Assembly (NCBI RefSeq): GCF_000797495.1
Contig: NZ_JTGN01000001.1
Span: 503,501 to 567,500 of the forward strand
DNA: 64,000 nucleotides
Direction of reading: 5' to 3'
From: Robinsoniella peoriensis
Lineage (GTDB): Bacteria; Bacillota; Clostridia; Lachnospirales; Lachnospiraceae
In this document: positions 43,882 to 53,733 of the stretch, piece by piece
How positions within the stretch are numbered: the first letter of the stretch is position 1
Layout: every line of letters begins with the position of its first letter
Position numbers and translations under genes: made by a program
Notes under the pieces: model-generated
The model's input: the letters and a program-made list of their open reading frames with translations, nothing else
Databases searched by the model: none
Told to the model about the DNA's origin: nothing

Positions 43882-44150
43882 ATTCATGTTTAATAAATGT
43901 CTGATTTATGTTCGTTATGTTTATATCATAATATAATCACAGCCAGGTCTATTTGTCAAGCACATTTTGTTTTATTTCTGTTATTTACTTTTCATATTCA
44001 AACATGTTCTTGTTTGTTTTTCGTTATTAAACATATAATATCTGCTGTTTTAGCATATTTTTGTTTGATTATTTTCGAATTCAAACATGTTTTCATGGAA
44101 TACTCTTGTATTTTCTTCTGTATCATATTATAATGTCTTCAAATGTTTGA
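43882..44150. promoter_or_regulatory. Regulatory region shared by the aldolase and DeoR genes with repeated motifs
   Basis: AT-rich gap of 404 bases (43791-44194). ATTCAAACATGTT occurs twice (43996-44008, 44079-44091, 83 bases apart), TTCGTTAT twice (43911-43918, 44020-44027), and TTCAAATGTTTGAA, an inverted pair of six bases, lies just before the DeoR gene. Repeated TTCGTTAT-type half-sites are the style of DeoR-family operators, so the regulator probably binds here. Confidence 0.55.
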
Positions 44151-44194
44151 AAATATTGTTTTGGGAAATAAAAAGAGAGGAACGTAAACCCCCT

Positions 44195-44992
44195 ATGAAA
44201 AATAAACGAACAGACCAGATCATGGAATACATGCGTCTTCACGATGGAACTGCCAGCGTATTAGAACTGTGTACGGAATTTCACGTTTCAGATATGACAA
44301 TCCGAAGAGATCTACAGGCACTGGAAGATGACAAAAGAGTAATCCGCCATCATGGAGGCGCTACCCTGGTTCAGGCATCTGCTGCCCTATTTAGTGATGC
44401 TCCTTTCCAGACCAGGCTGAACAACCATCACGACCTGAAAATGGCACTTGGAAATGCCGCATCGGAATATCTCCGCAACGCCAGTCTTGGCCAGGGCTGT
44501 AACTCTGTCTATATTGCATCCGGCACCACACTTTACTGTATGGCCCTGCAGATGAACTACACAATGGGATCCGCCACTTTGGTAACCGATAATGTCAGTG
44601 TCTCCCAGGTATTGGCAAATCACCCGGATTATACGGTGATTTCAATCGGAGGCCAGCTGATACTGCCCTCCCTTAATGCAGTTGGGCATGTGGCTGAAAA
44701 TATGATACGCAGTTTTTCTTTTGACTATGCTTTTATCGGTGCCGCCACCATTGATGAAAACGGAATCATATATAACTATAATTACATTGAAGCAGGTACT
44801 TTTACTGCCGTACTGGAATCTTCCAGGCACATTGTAGTGGTTGCCGATTCTACAAAGTTTGGCAAAAAGAGTTTCGTACAGCTCACTCAGCTAAAGGAAG
44901 GCTATACACTCATTACAGACTCCGGCATCCAGGAAGAATTTATGGAAACTCTGCAGAACAACGGCGTAAAGGTAGTAGTAGTTAATGCCTGA
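44195..44992 (+). CDS. DeoR family sugar-phosphate regulator
   Basis: 265 residues from ATG 44195 with GAGAGGAACG upstream; an earlier in-frame ATG at 44087 would add 36 low-quality residues. N-terminal DeoR helix-turn-helix (SVLELCTEFHVSDMTIRRDL) at 20-40, then RVIRHHGGATL and a C-terminal DeoRC sugar-phosphate sensor (YIASGTTLYCMA, LVTDNVSV, VVADSTKFGKKSFVQL). Divergent from the aldolase operon, which it presumably represses until a phosphorylated intermediate accumulates. Confidence 0.9.
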   Translation: MKNKRTDQIMEYMRLHDGTASVLELCTEFHVSDMTIRRDLQALEDDKRVIRHHGGATLVQASAALFSDAPFQTRLNNHHDLKMALGNAASEYLRNASLGQGCNSVYIASGTTLYCMALQMNYTMGSATLVTDNVSVSQVLANHPDYTVISIGGQLILPSLNAVGHVAENMIRSFSFDYAFIGAATIDENGIIYNYNYIEAGTFTAVLESSRHIVVVADSTKFGKKSFVQLTQLKEGYTLITDSGIQEEFMETLQNNGVKVVVVNA

Positions 44993-45107
44993 AAACTTTC
45001 CTCATTTTTTTATAAATAAAGATTCCCTTTTTCCAATTCCAATGATATAATGCTATCACATTGCCACGATAAAGAGCAAAAATTTTATACTACTTGGGGA
45101 GGAAGTC

Positions 45108-46298
45108 ATGTCACTTCATTTTAAACACACACGAAATGCCTGTTATCTCGGATATATTACGCAGGCCATCGTCAACAACCTGGCACCGCTTTTATTTGTC
45201 ACGTTCCAGTCGCAGTTCTCCATATCACTGGAGAAAATCGGTCTTTTGATTTCCATCAATTTTGCTATGCAGATGTTTGTGGATATTCTGGCTGCCAAAT
45301 ATGTTGACAAAATCGGTTATCGTATCTGTACTGTTGCCGCACATGTCTGCTGTACGATCGGACTTGTCGGTATGGGCGTTTTTCCTTTTCTCTTTTCAAA
45401 TGCCTATGCTGGATTGATTGTAGCTGTATTAATTAATGCCATCGGCGGCGGACTGATCGAAGTACTAATCAGCCCGATTGTAGAATCTCTGCCGGGTGAC
45501 GAGAAGGCATCCGCTATGAGCCTGCTGCATTCCTTTTATTGCTGGGGACATGTAAGTGTTGTTATTATATCCACTTTGTATTTTGTAACAGTGGGTATCA
45601 GCAAATGGTATCTGTTGACGATATTCTGGGCGATCATCCCATTTTTCAATGCATTTTTCTTCAGCAAAGTGCCATTACATACCGTAGAAGCCGAAGCAGA
45701 GTCACTGCCCATCCGCAAGCTTTTCTCCATGAAGATCTTCTGGATGTTTCTGATACTGATGATCTGCTCTGGTGCATCGGAACAGGCGATGTCACAGTGG
45801 GCTTCTCTGTTTGCAGAATCAGGGCTTAAAGTATCCAAGACCCTGGGTGATCTGCTGGGTCCCTGCGCTTTCGCCGTATTAATGGGTGTTTCCCGTGTTT
45901 TCTACGGAAAATTTGGTGCAAAAATCAAGCTTAAAAAGTTTATTATAGCCAGCGGGTTCCTGTGCATTATCAGTTATCTGCTTGCCACGCTGTCACCCTA
46001 CCCATTGCTGTCTCTGGTTGGCTGCGGATTATGCGGATTGTCGGTAGGTATCATGTGGCCCGGAACATTCAGTCTTTCCTGCCAGTACTGCCCTCAGGGC
46101 GGAACTGCTTTATTTGCACTTCTGGCACTTGGCGGAGATATCGGCTGTGCGGCAGGTCCGGGTCTGGTAGGTGTTGTATCCAATCTGGCTAATGACAGCT
46201 TAAAGAGCGGGCTGCTGTTTGCCATGGTATTTCCGATTGTAATGGTAATTGTAACGGGAATGCTTCGTAAAATAAAGAAAACTGCTGTTGTTCAGTAG
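45108..46298 (+). CDS. MFS transporter
   Basis: 396 residues with about 12 membrane helices. Loop 2-3 has DILAAKYVDKIGYRI, a weak form of the MFS DRxGRR motif; C-terminal helices contain GIMWPGTFSLSCQYCPQGG. The layout resembles FucP/GlcP-type sugar carriers. A promoter with GATATAATGC lies about 55 bases upstream and TTGGGGAGGAAG before the ATG. It follows the DeoR gene on the same strand, so it may import the unphosphorylated substrate of the neighbouring pathway; the substrate is inferred. Confidence 0.82.
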   Translation: MSLHFKHTRNACYLGYITQAIVNNLAPLLFVTFQSQFSISLEKIGLLISINFAMQMFVDILAAKYVDKIGYRICTVAAHVCCTIGLVGMGVFPFLFSNAYAGLIVAVLINAIGGGLIEVLISPIVESLPGDEKASAMSLLHSFYCWGHVSVVIISTLYFVTVGISKWYLLTIFWAIIPFFNAFFFSKVPLHTVEAEAESLPIRKLFSMKIFWMFLILMICSGASEQAMSQWASLFAESGLKVSKTLGDLLGPCAFAVLMGVSRVFYGKFGAKIKLKKFIIASGFLCIISYLLATLSPYPLLSLVGCGLCGLSVGIMWPGTFSLSCQYCPQGGTALFALLALGGDIGCAAGPGLVGVVSNLANDSLKSGLLFAMVFPIVMVIVTGMLRKIKKTAVVQ

Positions 46299-46323
46299 AT
46301 ATTTATCTATTGGGTGTAAATTT

Positions 46324-46379
46324 AAAAAAGCCATGAAGGATTTTGAGATAACATCGCATCATCCTTCATGGCTTTTTTT
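46324..46379. terminator. Bidirectional terminator between MFS and gltD
   Basis: AAAAAAGCCATGAAGGAT (46324-46341) is exactly inverse to ATCCTTCATGGCTTTTTTT (46361-46379); T-runs on both strands suit the convergent genes. Confidence 0.9.
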
Positions 46380-46554
46380 AATATTATTTATCCAGTTATT
46401 TCATTTTCTATAAACTATTTCTTTTTCTGCTTTCAAAATCTTACAATTATTCTTATAAAAAGCAATCCCATAACAAATCAGGCTCGTATATCCATCTTTA
46501 AGCAGCTCTTCTCTATCATGCCTCCTGCCTGCTTATATTCAGGAATCTATAAAA

Positions 46555-48039
46555 TTACAAATTCGTATACCCCATCAATGATTCATCCACTGCTCTTGCT
46601 GCTTCCCTGCCTTCCCGGATTGCCCAGACTACCAGAGACTGCCCTCTGTGCATATCCCCAGCCGTAAATACATGCTTTACGGAGGTCTGATACTGCTCTG
46701 GCTGCGTTGCCACATTTGTACGTCCGTCTAATTCCACCTTGAATGCATCAGTAACATATTTCTGTGCACCTAAGAATCCGGCAGCAATGAAAACTAAATC
46801 CACATTTACTGTTTCCTGGGTTCCCTCAACCGGCACCATCATCATGCGTCCGGTTTTTTCATCTTTTTTACTTTCTAATTTTACGATCTTCGCCTGGCAT
46901 ACTTCGCCTTTTTTATTGGCAGCGAATTCCGTAACGGTAGTCTGATACACCCGGGGATCATGCCCATACACTTCGATTGCTTCTTCCTGCCCGTAATCTG
47001 TTTTGCAGATCTTTGGCCATTCGGGCCATGGATTATCAGCAGTCCGTGTATCCGGCGCCTTAGGCATCATTTCAAGCTGGATTACGGATGCAGCCCCCAG
47101 TCGTATTGCCGTACCTACACAATCATTGCCGGTGTCACCACCGCCGATTACCATCACTTTCTTTCCTTTTGCAGAAACAAAGTTCTGATCCGCAAAATTT
47201 GAATCCAGCAGACTCTTCGTTGTGGCCTTCAAGAAATCGACTGCAAAATAAATTCCTTTGGAATCTCTTCCAGGGACGTTGATATCCCTGGGATTGGATG
47301 CCCCGCATGCCAGAATTACACGATCATAATCTTTTAGCAGAGCATTCGCCTTGATGTCTTCACCAATATTGGTATTGGCAGCAAACTCGATTCCTTCTGC
47401 CTCCATGATAGCAATCCTTCTGTCTATTATCGACTTATCCAGTTTCATATTCGGTATGCCATATCGAAGAAGTCCTCCGATGCGGTCATTTCTTTCAAAT
47501 ACGGTAACCTTATGCCCCCTTTTGTTCAGCTGTACTGCTGCTGCAAGTCCGGCAGGTCCGCTTCCCACTACTGCCACTTTTTTTCCGGTTCTGACTTTGG
47601 GCGGATTTGGAACCACCAGGCCCATCTCAAATGCATTTTCAATGATTGCCCACTCATTTTCTTTCGTAGCCACAGGCTCTCCATTTAAGTTGCAGGTACA
47701 TGCCGCTTCACATAGTGCCGGACATACCCTTGCCGTAAATTCCGGAAAACAATTCGTTTTCGCCAGTCTGTGATATGCCTGTTCCCAGCTTCCGGTATAT
47801 ACCAGATCATTCCATTCCGGAATCAGGTTCTGCAGTGGACACCCCGATGCCATCCCTCCGATCATCATGCCGGACTGACAGAACGGAACACCGCATGCCA
47901 TACATCTGGCGCCCTGAAGCCTCTGCTTTTCCCTGGATAAGGGAACGTGGAATTCATTAAAATTCTTAATCCGGACCTTTGGTCGTACCGTCTCGCTGGT
48001 CTCTCTTTTAAAATCTAAAAATCCTGTTGGTTTTCCCAT
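46555..48039 (-). CDS. gltD: NADPH glutamate synthase small subunit
   Basis: 494 residues. N-terminal iron-sulfur cysteines (CMACGVPFCQSG, CPLQNLIPEW, CPALCEAACTC), FAD site VVGSGPAGLAAAVQL near 152, NADPH site VIGGGDTGNDCVG near 296 and C-terminal FAD contact AGDMHRGQSLVVWAI. Passes electrons from NADPH to GltB. It follows gltB by 12 bases with AGGAGGGCAAAGG before the ATG. Confidence 0.96.
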   Translation of the reverse strand: MGKPTGFLDFKRETSETVRPKVRIKNFNEFHVPLSREKQRLQGARCMACGVPFCQSGMMIGGMASGCPLQNLIPEWNDLVYTGSWEQAYHRLAKTNCFPEFTARVCPALCEAACTCNLNGEPVATKENEWAIIENAFEMGLVVPNPPKVRTGKKVAVVGSGPAGLAAAVQLNKRGHKVTVFERNDRIGGLLRYGIPNMKLDKSIIDRRIAIMEAEGIEFAANTNIGEDIKANALLKDYDRVILACGASNPRDINVPGRDSKGIYFAVDFLKATTKSLLDSNFADQNFVSAKGKKVMVIGGGDTGNDCVGTAIRLGAASVIQLEMMPKAPDTRTADNPWPEWPKICKTDYGQEEAIEVYGHDPRVYQTTVTEFAANKKGEVCQAKIVKLESKKDEKTGRMMMVPVEGTQETVNVDLVFIAAGFLGAQKYVTDAFKVELDGRTNVATQPEQYQTSVKHVFTAGDMHRGQSLVVWAIREGREAARAVDESLMGYTNL

Positions 48040-48051
48040 TCCTTTGCCCTC

Positions 48052-51000
48052 CTATCCTCTCGTATTTGCGTAAAATGCTTCAATCTGTGCCTGCTCGCTG
48101 CTTAACCCTTTTTCTTCCATCTGCACAATCTTCATCAACATCCGATTGTAGTCATTGGGAATGATCTTCTTAAATTTTGGCAGGTAATCCTCAAAATGTT
48201 CCAGGATTTCTTTTCCTTTTTCGGAATTGGTGTAGGCGGTATGATCTTTGATCATCTCTTTCAGTTCCAGGACATCATATTTGGAAGTAATCTTATCAAT
48301 GGAAACCATCTCCTTGTTCAGCTTCCTATATAAATCGCTGTTTTCATCCAGTACATAGGCAATACCGCCGCTCATGCCTGCTGCAAAGTTCTTACCGGTA
48401 TTGCCAAGAATTACAACACGGCCTCCTGTCATGTATTCACATCCATGATCGCCAACACCTTCTACTACCGCATTCGCCCCAGAATTACGCACGCAGAAAC
48501 GTTCTCCTGCCACACCATTAATATATGTTTTTCCACTGGTTGCTCCATATAGGGCAACATTTCCAATAATAATATTTTCGTCCTGTTTAAACTTTGCACT
48601 CTTAGGAGGATATACAATCAACTTGCCGCCGGACAGCCCTTTGCCAAAATAATCGTTACTGTCACCTACCAGTTCCAGGGTAAGCCCCTTTGGTATAAAT
48701 GCCCCAAAGCTCTGTCCCCCTGCTCCATTACATTTCACGGTGTAGGTGTCTTCCTCCAGTCCTTCCGGATACATTTTCGTGATTTCAGAACCAAATATCG
48801 TACCAAAAGAGCGGTCTGTATTGATTACATCTACTTCAATGCTTCTCTTCTGCTTATTCGAAAGCGCTCCTTTTAATTTTTTTACCAGAATTTTCTCATC
48901 CGCTGTTTTCTCCAGTTCAAAATTGTAAACCTGAGCCGGGTCAAAGGTCACTTTCATTCCCTCTTTTACAAAGGGGTTATTGATAATTGCGCTTAAATCC
49001 ACTTTGGAAGCTTTTTTATTAGCGATGTCTGCTTTACGTTTTAACAAATCTGATCTTCCTACCAGTTCATCTATAGTACGAACACCCAGTTTCGCCATAT
49101 ACTCCCGCAGTTCCTCCGCAATAAATTTCATAAAATTCATGACATATTCCGGTTTTCCGCGGAAACGCTTACGAAGCTCCGGATTCTGGGTTGCCACTCC
49201 TACCGGGCAGGTATCCAGATTACATACCCGCATCATGACGCATCCCATGGTTACCAGCGGTGCTGTAGCAAATCCATATTCTTCCGCACCTAAGAGTGCC
49301 GCAATCGCCACATCTCTTCCGCTCATGAGTTTACCGTCTGTTTCGATCACTACTTTATTACGCAAGCCGTTCATAATCAATGTCTGATGAGTCTCAGCAA
49401 GACCTAATTCCCAAGGCAGTCCGGCATTGTGAATAGAACTTCTGGGTGCAGCACCGGTACCTCCATCATACCCGGAGATCAGAATTACCTGGGCACCTGC
49501 TTTTGCCACACCTGCCGCAACGGTACCTACCCCTGCTTCCGCTACCAGTTTTACCGAAATTCTTGCTTCTTTATTTGCATTTTTACAGTCGTAGATCAGC
49601 TGTGCCAGATCTTCGATGGAATAGATATCATGATGAGGGGGCGGCGATATCAGGCTGACACCCGGTGTGGAATGTCTGGTCTTAGCAACCCATGGGTAGA
49701 CCTTCTGTCCCGGTAAATGTCCTCCTTCTCCCGGTTTTGCTCCCTGAGCCATTTTAATCTGAATTTCTTTTGCACTTACCAGGTATTTGCTGGTGACTCC
49801 AAATCTACCGCTGGCAACCTGCTTAATCGCGGAACAACGGTTCATGCCGTCTTTCCCCGTTTTCAAACGTTCGTCGCTCTCACCGCCTTCACCACTGTTG
49901 GATTTTCCATGCAGACGGTTCATGGCAATCGCCAGTGTCTCATGTGCTTCCTGAGATATAGATCCGTATGACATGGCTCCGGTCTTGAATCTCTGAACAA
50001 TGGAATCCACACTTTCTACATCTTCAAGGGGTATGCCATTTTCCGGATATTTAAAATCTAAAAGACTCCTCAGATAGCCCGATTCTTCCTGATCCACCAT
50101 CTGTGTATACTGTTTAAATAATTCGTAGCTGCCCAGTTTTGTGGATTCCTGAAGGAGATGGATCGTTCTGGGATTGTAACGGTGCTCTTCTCCCTGGCTT
50201 CTCATTTTATGTCTTCCAATGCTGTCCAGTGTCAGGTCCACTCCAAGTCCCAGCGGATCAAATGCAGCCGAATGCAGCTCATCCATATCTTTGGCAATGT
50301 CCTCCAGGGTAATTCCGCCGATCCTGCTGACCGTATTGGTAAAATATTTTTCCACTACATCCGGGTCAATTCCCACTGCTTCAAAAATCTGTGACCCCTG
50401 ATAGGATTGAATTGTGGAAATACCCATTTTAGAAGCAATCTTCACAATACCATGCAGTACGGCATTGTTGTAATCATCTACCGCCGCATAATAATCTTTG
50501 TCAAGCATCTGGCAGTCAATCAGCTGGCGGATCGTTTCCTGTGCCAGGTAAGGATTAATTGCACAGGCTCCATATCCCAGCAGTGTTGCAAAGTGATGTA
50601 CTTCTCTTGGCTCTCCCGATTCCAGAACAATCGCAAGTGAGGTTCTTTTTTTCGTCTTCACCAAATGCTGGTGCACCGCGGATACCGCAAGCAGCGAAGG
50701 TATGGGAACATGATTTTCATCTACTCCCCGGTCAGACAGAACCAGAATATTTGCACCGTCCCGATGAGCCTTATCCACTTCCACAAACAGCCGCTCAATT
50801 GCTCTGACAATACTGGTGCTTTTATAATATGTGATAGGTACTTCCGCTGCCTGAAAGCCTTCTACCTTCATGTTTTTAATTTTCATCATATCCGTATTGG
50901 TTAAAATCGGGTTTTGGACTTTGAGCACCTGGCAGTTCACCGCCTGCTCTTTTAACAGATTTCCATCCTTCCCCACATAAACCGTAGTAGATGTTACGAC

Positions 51001-52605
51001 TTCCTCGCGTATTGCATCAATGGGAGGATTGGTAACCTGGGCAAACAGCTGTTTAAAATAGTTAAATAATGGCTGGTGCTCTTCTGATAGAACAGCAATC
51101 GGTGTATCCACGCCCATGGCTCCGATTCCTTCTGCACCATTTAAAGCCATGTTACAGATGGAAGTGCGGTATTCCTCATAGGTATAGCCAAATGCTTTTT
51201 GCAGTCTTGCCAATTCTTCCGCCTGGTACTCATGTGCCTTTGTATTTGGTATCTTCAGGTCACGCAGCTGTACCAGATAACTGTCAATCCATTCGCCATA
51301 GGGCTGGCTTTTTGCATAGCGTTCTTTTAAGGTATCATCATCCACCACTTCACCTTTTACGGTATCAACCAGAAGCATTTTTCCCGGATGCAGTCGTTCT
51401 TTTAATACAATTTTTGCAGGATCAATGTTCAGAACGCCAACTTCGGAAGATAAGATCATATATCCATCATCCGTAATGTAATAACGGGAAGGCCGTAATC
51501 CATTGCGGTCAAGCACTGCCCCCATAATATCCCCATCACTGAAAAGAATGGATGCCGGCCCGTCCCAGGGTTCCATCATAGTAGCATAGTACTGATAGAA
51601 ATCCTTCTTAGACTGTGTCATGTTCCGGTTATTATCCCAGGGTTCCGGGATCATAATCATAACAGCCAGCGGCAGATCCATACCGCTCATAACCAGGAAT
51701 TCCAGCGTATTATCCAGCATCGCCGAATCAGACCCCTGTGTATTTACAACAGGAAGAACCTTATGTAATTCATCCTGTAAATGCGGGGATACCATTGTCT
51801 CTTCTCTTGCCAGCATCTTATCCGCATTACCTCTGATCGTATTAATTTCACCATTATGCACAATGAAACGGTTCGGATGCGCTCTTTGCCAGCTGGGATT
51901 GGTGTTCGTACTGAATCTGGAGTGTACGGTAGCGATCGCAGATTCATAGTCCGGGCACTGAAGATCTGCAAAGAAAGTACGAAGCTGGCCAACCAGAAAC
52001 ATCCCTTTATACACGATGGTCCTGCTGGAAAGAGATACCACATAGGTATTATCATTACTCTGTTCAAATACACGGCGCGCTACATAAAGCCTTCTGTCAA
52101 AGTCCAGACCTTTCTTTACATCATTTGGTTTTTTGATAAATGCCTGCATAATACAGGGCATACATTCCAATGCTTTGTGTCCCAATACCTCCGGAACAGT
52201 AGGTACCGCCCTCCATCCCAGAAGTTCCAGTCCCTCCTTTTCCACAATGATTTCAAACATCTTTTTTGCCTGATTTCTCTTTAATTCATCTTGTGGAAAG
52301 AAAAACATTCCAATTCCATATTCTCTCTCAGAACCTAAAAAGATGCCGAGGGATTTGCAGGTCTTCGAAAAGAATTTGTGAGAAATCTGTAATAGGATTC
52401 CTACACCGTCACCTGTTTTTCCTTCGGCATCTTTGCCAGCTCTATGTTCTAAATTTTCTACAATCTTTAATGCATTCTCTACGGTCTCATGGGTCTTCAC
52501 ACCTTTGATATTCACAACGGCGCCTATGCCGCAGTTATCGTGTTCAAACGTCTGTCTGTACAGCCCGTTACACCCGGATCGCAATATTCGATTTTGTGTC
52601 GTCAT
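48052..52605 (-). CDS. gltB: Glutamate synthase large subunit
   Basis: 1517 residues from ATG 52605 (AAAGGAACG upstream; an ATG at 52662 adds 19 codons and lacks a site). Forms two glutamates from glutamine and 2-oxoglutarate. Order: class II glutaminase with propeptide ending before CGIGAVV, central FMN-binding barrel, 3Fe-4S cysteines CVMMRVCNLDTC near 1143, and a C-terminal GXGXG beta-helix (GQSFGAFIPKG, GGKLIVYPP, GVAGERFCVRNSG). Direct repeats upstream may control it. Sole nitrogen-assimilation genes in the window. Confidence 0.96.
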   Translation of the reverse strand: MTTQNRILRSGCNGLYRQTFEHDNCGIGAVVNIKGVKTHETVENALKIVENLEHRAGKDAEGKTGDGVGILLQISHKFFSKTCKSLGIFLGSEREYGIGMFFFPQDELKRNQAKKMFEIIVEKEGLELLGWRAVPTVPEVLGHKALECMPCIMQAFIKKPNDVKKGLDFDRRLYVARRVFEQSNDNTYVVSLSSRTIVYKGMFLVGQLRTFFADLQCPDYESAIATVHSRFSTNTNPSWQRAHPNRFIVHNGEINTIRGNADKMLAREETMVSPHLQDELHKVLPVVNTQGSDSAMLDNTLEFLVMSGMDLPLAVMIMIPEPWDNNRNMTQSKKDFYQYYATMMEPWDGPASILFSDGDIMGAVLDRNGLRPSRYYITDDGYMILSSEVGVLNIDPAKIVLKERLHPGKMLLVDTVKGEVVDDDTLKERYAKSQPYGEWIDSYLVQLRDLKIPNTKAHEYQAEELARLQKAFGYTYEEYRTSICNMALNGAEGIGAMGVDTPIAVLSEEHQPLFNYFKQLFAQVTNPPIDAIREEVVTSTTVYVGKDGNLLKEQAVNCQVLKVQNPILTNTDMMKIKNMKVEGFQAAEVPITYYKSTSIVRAIERLFVEVDKAHRDGANILVLSDRGVDENHVPIPSLLAVSAVHQHLVKTKKRTSLAIVLESGEPREVHHFATLLGYGACAINPYLAQETIRQLIDCQMLDKDYYAAVDDYNNAVLHGIVKIASKMGISTIQSYQGSQIFEAVGIDPDVVEKYFTNTVSRIGGITLEDIAKDMDELHSAAFDPLGLGVDLTLDSIGRHKMRSQGEEHRYNPRTIHLLQESTKLGSYELFKQYTQMVDQEESGYLRSLLDFKYPENGIPLEDVESVDSIVQRFKTGAMSYGSISQEAHETLAIAMNRLHGKSNSGEGGESDERLKTGKDGMNRCSAIKQVASGRFGVTSKYLVSAKEIQIKMAQGAKPGEGGHLPGQKVYPWVAKTRHSTPGVSLISPPPHHDIYSIEDLAQLIYDCKNANKEARISVKLVAEAGVGTVAAGVAKAGAQVILISGYDGGTGAAPRSSIHNAGLPWELGLAETHQTLIMNGLRNKVVIETDGKLMSGRDVAIAALLGAEEYGFATAPLVTMGCVMMRVCNLDTCPVGVATQNPELRKRFRGKPEYVMNFMKFIAEELREYMAKLGVRTIDELVGRSDLLKRKADIANKKASKVDLSAIINNPFVKEGMKVTFDPAQVYNFELEKTADEKILVKKLKGALSNKQKRSIEVDVINTDRSFGTIFGSEITKMYPEGLEEDTYTVKCNGAGGQSFGAFIPKGLTLELVGDSNDYFGKGLSGGKLIVYPPKSAKFKQDENIIIGNVALYGATSGKTYINGVAGERFCVRNSGANAVVEGVGDHGCEYMTGGRVVILGNTGKNFAAGMSGGIAYVLDENSDLYRKLNKEMVSIDKITSKYDVLELKEMIKDHTAYTNSEKGKEILEHFEDYLPKFKKIIPNDYNRMLMKIVQMEEKGLSSEQAQIEAFYANTRG

Positions 52606-52684
52606 ATTATCGTTCCTTTCTCTCGTTTTTCTCTGAACATAATATACACCTATTTTTTTCATCTGTAAACCATTAATTTTTGCG

Positions 52685-52739
52685 TTATTGTCAGATTATT
52701 CGTCTTTTCCACAAACCCAGTCATTATTATCAGATTATT
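52685..52739. promoter_or_regulatory. Two direct repeats upstream of gltB
   Basis: TTATTGTCAGATTATT (52685-52700) and TTATTATCAGATTATT (52724-52739) differ at one base and are 39 bases apart, about four helix turns, which fits cooperative binding of a regulator. They are 80-135 bases upstream of the gltB start. The rest of 52606-53019 is AT-rich apart from a repeat fragment. Confidence 0.55.
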
Positions 52740-52922
52740 TTTGCTAATACTTTATTTTTGCTGCTCCCCCAAAGACATTAGGCAGGGTATCATTAAAGAT
52801 TTTTACCAAATATTTTTTTGAAATCTGACTCCAAATTCCCGCAAGAACTATATTGTCTTAATTATATATATATTGTAAGGATGTTTTTGAAGACTAATAC
52901 TACCGCGAACAATTTCATCAAG

Positions 52923-52990
52923 TTGGGTTTAGCTATGAAAGGGGACGCCTTGAAGCTGGAGATAGTGTTCGAAAAGAGAAGGGGACGGAC
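52923..52990. repeat. Half copy of the 156-base MITE-like element
   Basis: TTGGGTTTAGCT, then AGGGGACGCYTT and TGGAGATAGTGT, match the right half of the element at 35174-35329 in reverse; the other inverted end is missing. Confidence 0.65.
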
Positions 52991-53019
52991 CATGGCATCT
53001 TTCTCAGCGCCCCCCCAAT

Positions 53020-53652
53020 TTACAGGAATGCGCTGAATAACACGGAGGATAAATTAACCGCAATATGAAAGACAATTGGTGCCTTAATGGTTCCCCATTT
53101 TTCATAAACCCATATCAGCAGAAGTGCCATGGGCAGAGCAAACAAAAACTGAATCATATTTCCATGATAAATCGCGAATATAAAGGCTCCCAGAAATACT
53201 GCCATTTTTTTGGATCTGACAAACCGTTTTAAACGCTTATACACCAACCCTCGAAACAGGTACTCTTCCATAATTGGCACCAGAATCCCGACACCAATGA
53301 TCTGTATCCAAAGACCGCTTCCAAACAATGCCTCCTGAGCTGCATTAGAGAATACTCTATCCACCTGTATCAGGTTAATCAGATAGGATAAAATCTGATT
53401 GCTGAATACTGCCATCAGAATAATCAGCAGATAAGTCCATACTGGCTTGTGATCCGGATTATCCTTATTCCGTCCATAAAGCTGTCCATCCTTCCAATAT
53501 AGAAAACAAACCACAGGAAGAACAATCAGCGCCGACAGCGTTGTCAGCAGTGCTGAATCAAATCTGCTTCCAAACACAGTCACCACGCCTGCGGACGCCA
53601 AAAAATGAATCAAAATCGGAATAAGAACTCCGGTAACATTTTCAAATATCAT
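53020..53652 (-). CDS. CPBP family intramembrane metalloprotease
   Basis: 210 residues, six or seven hydrophobic segments. Abi/CAAX-protease motifs in order: EEYLFRG near 129 (EExxxR), FAIYHGN near 160 (FxxxH) and HIAVN near 197 (HxxxN). Homologues include prenyl proteases and bacteriocin-immunity proteins; the role here is unknown. The last codons abut the repeat-rich gltB upstream region. Confidence 0.9.
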   Translation of the reverse strand: MIFENVTGVLIPILIHFLASAGVVTVFGSRFDSALLTTLSALIVLPVVCFLYWKDGQLYGRNKDNPDHKPVWTYLLIILMAVFSNQILSYLINLIQVDRVFSNAAQEALFGSGLWIQIIGVGILVPIMEEYLFRGLVYKRLKRFVRSKKMAVFLGAFIFAIYHGNMIQFLFALPMALLLIWVYEKWGTIKAPIVFHIAVNLSSVLFSAFL

Positions 53653-53733
53653 ACATACACCTCCGGCTTATTGCAGTTTCCTTTGTTACTCCAGTGTGTG
53701 TGCTGATACTCTGGAGCCTGTTTTAAACTCGCC

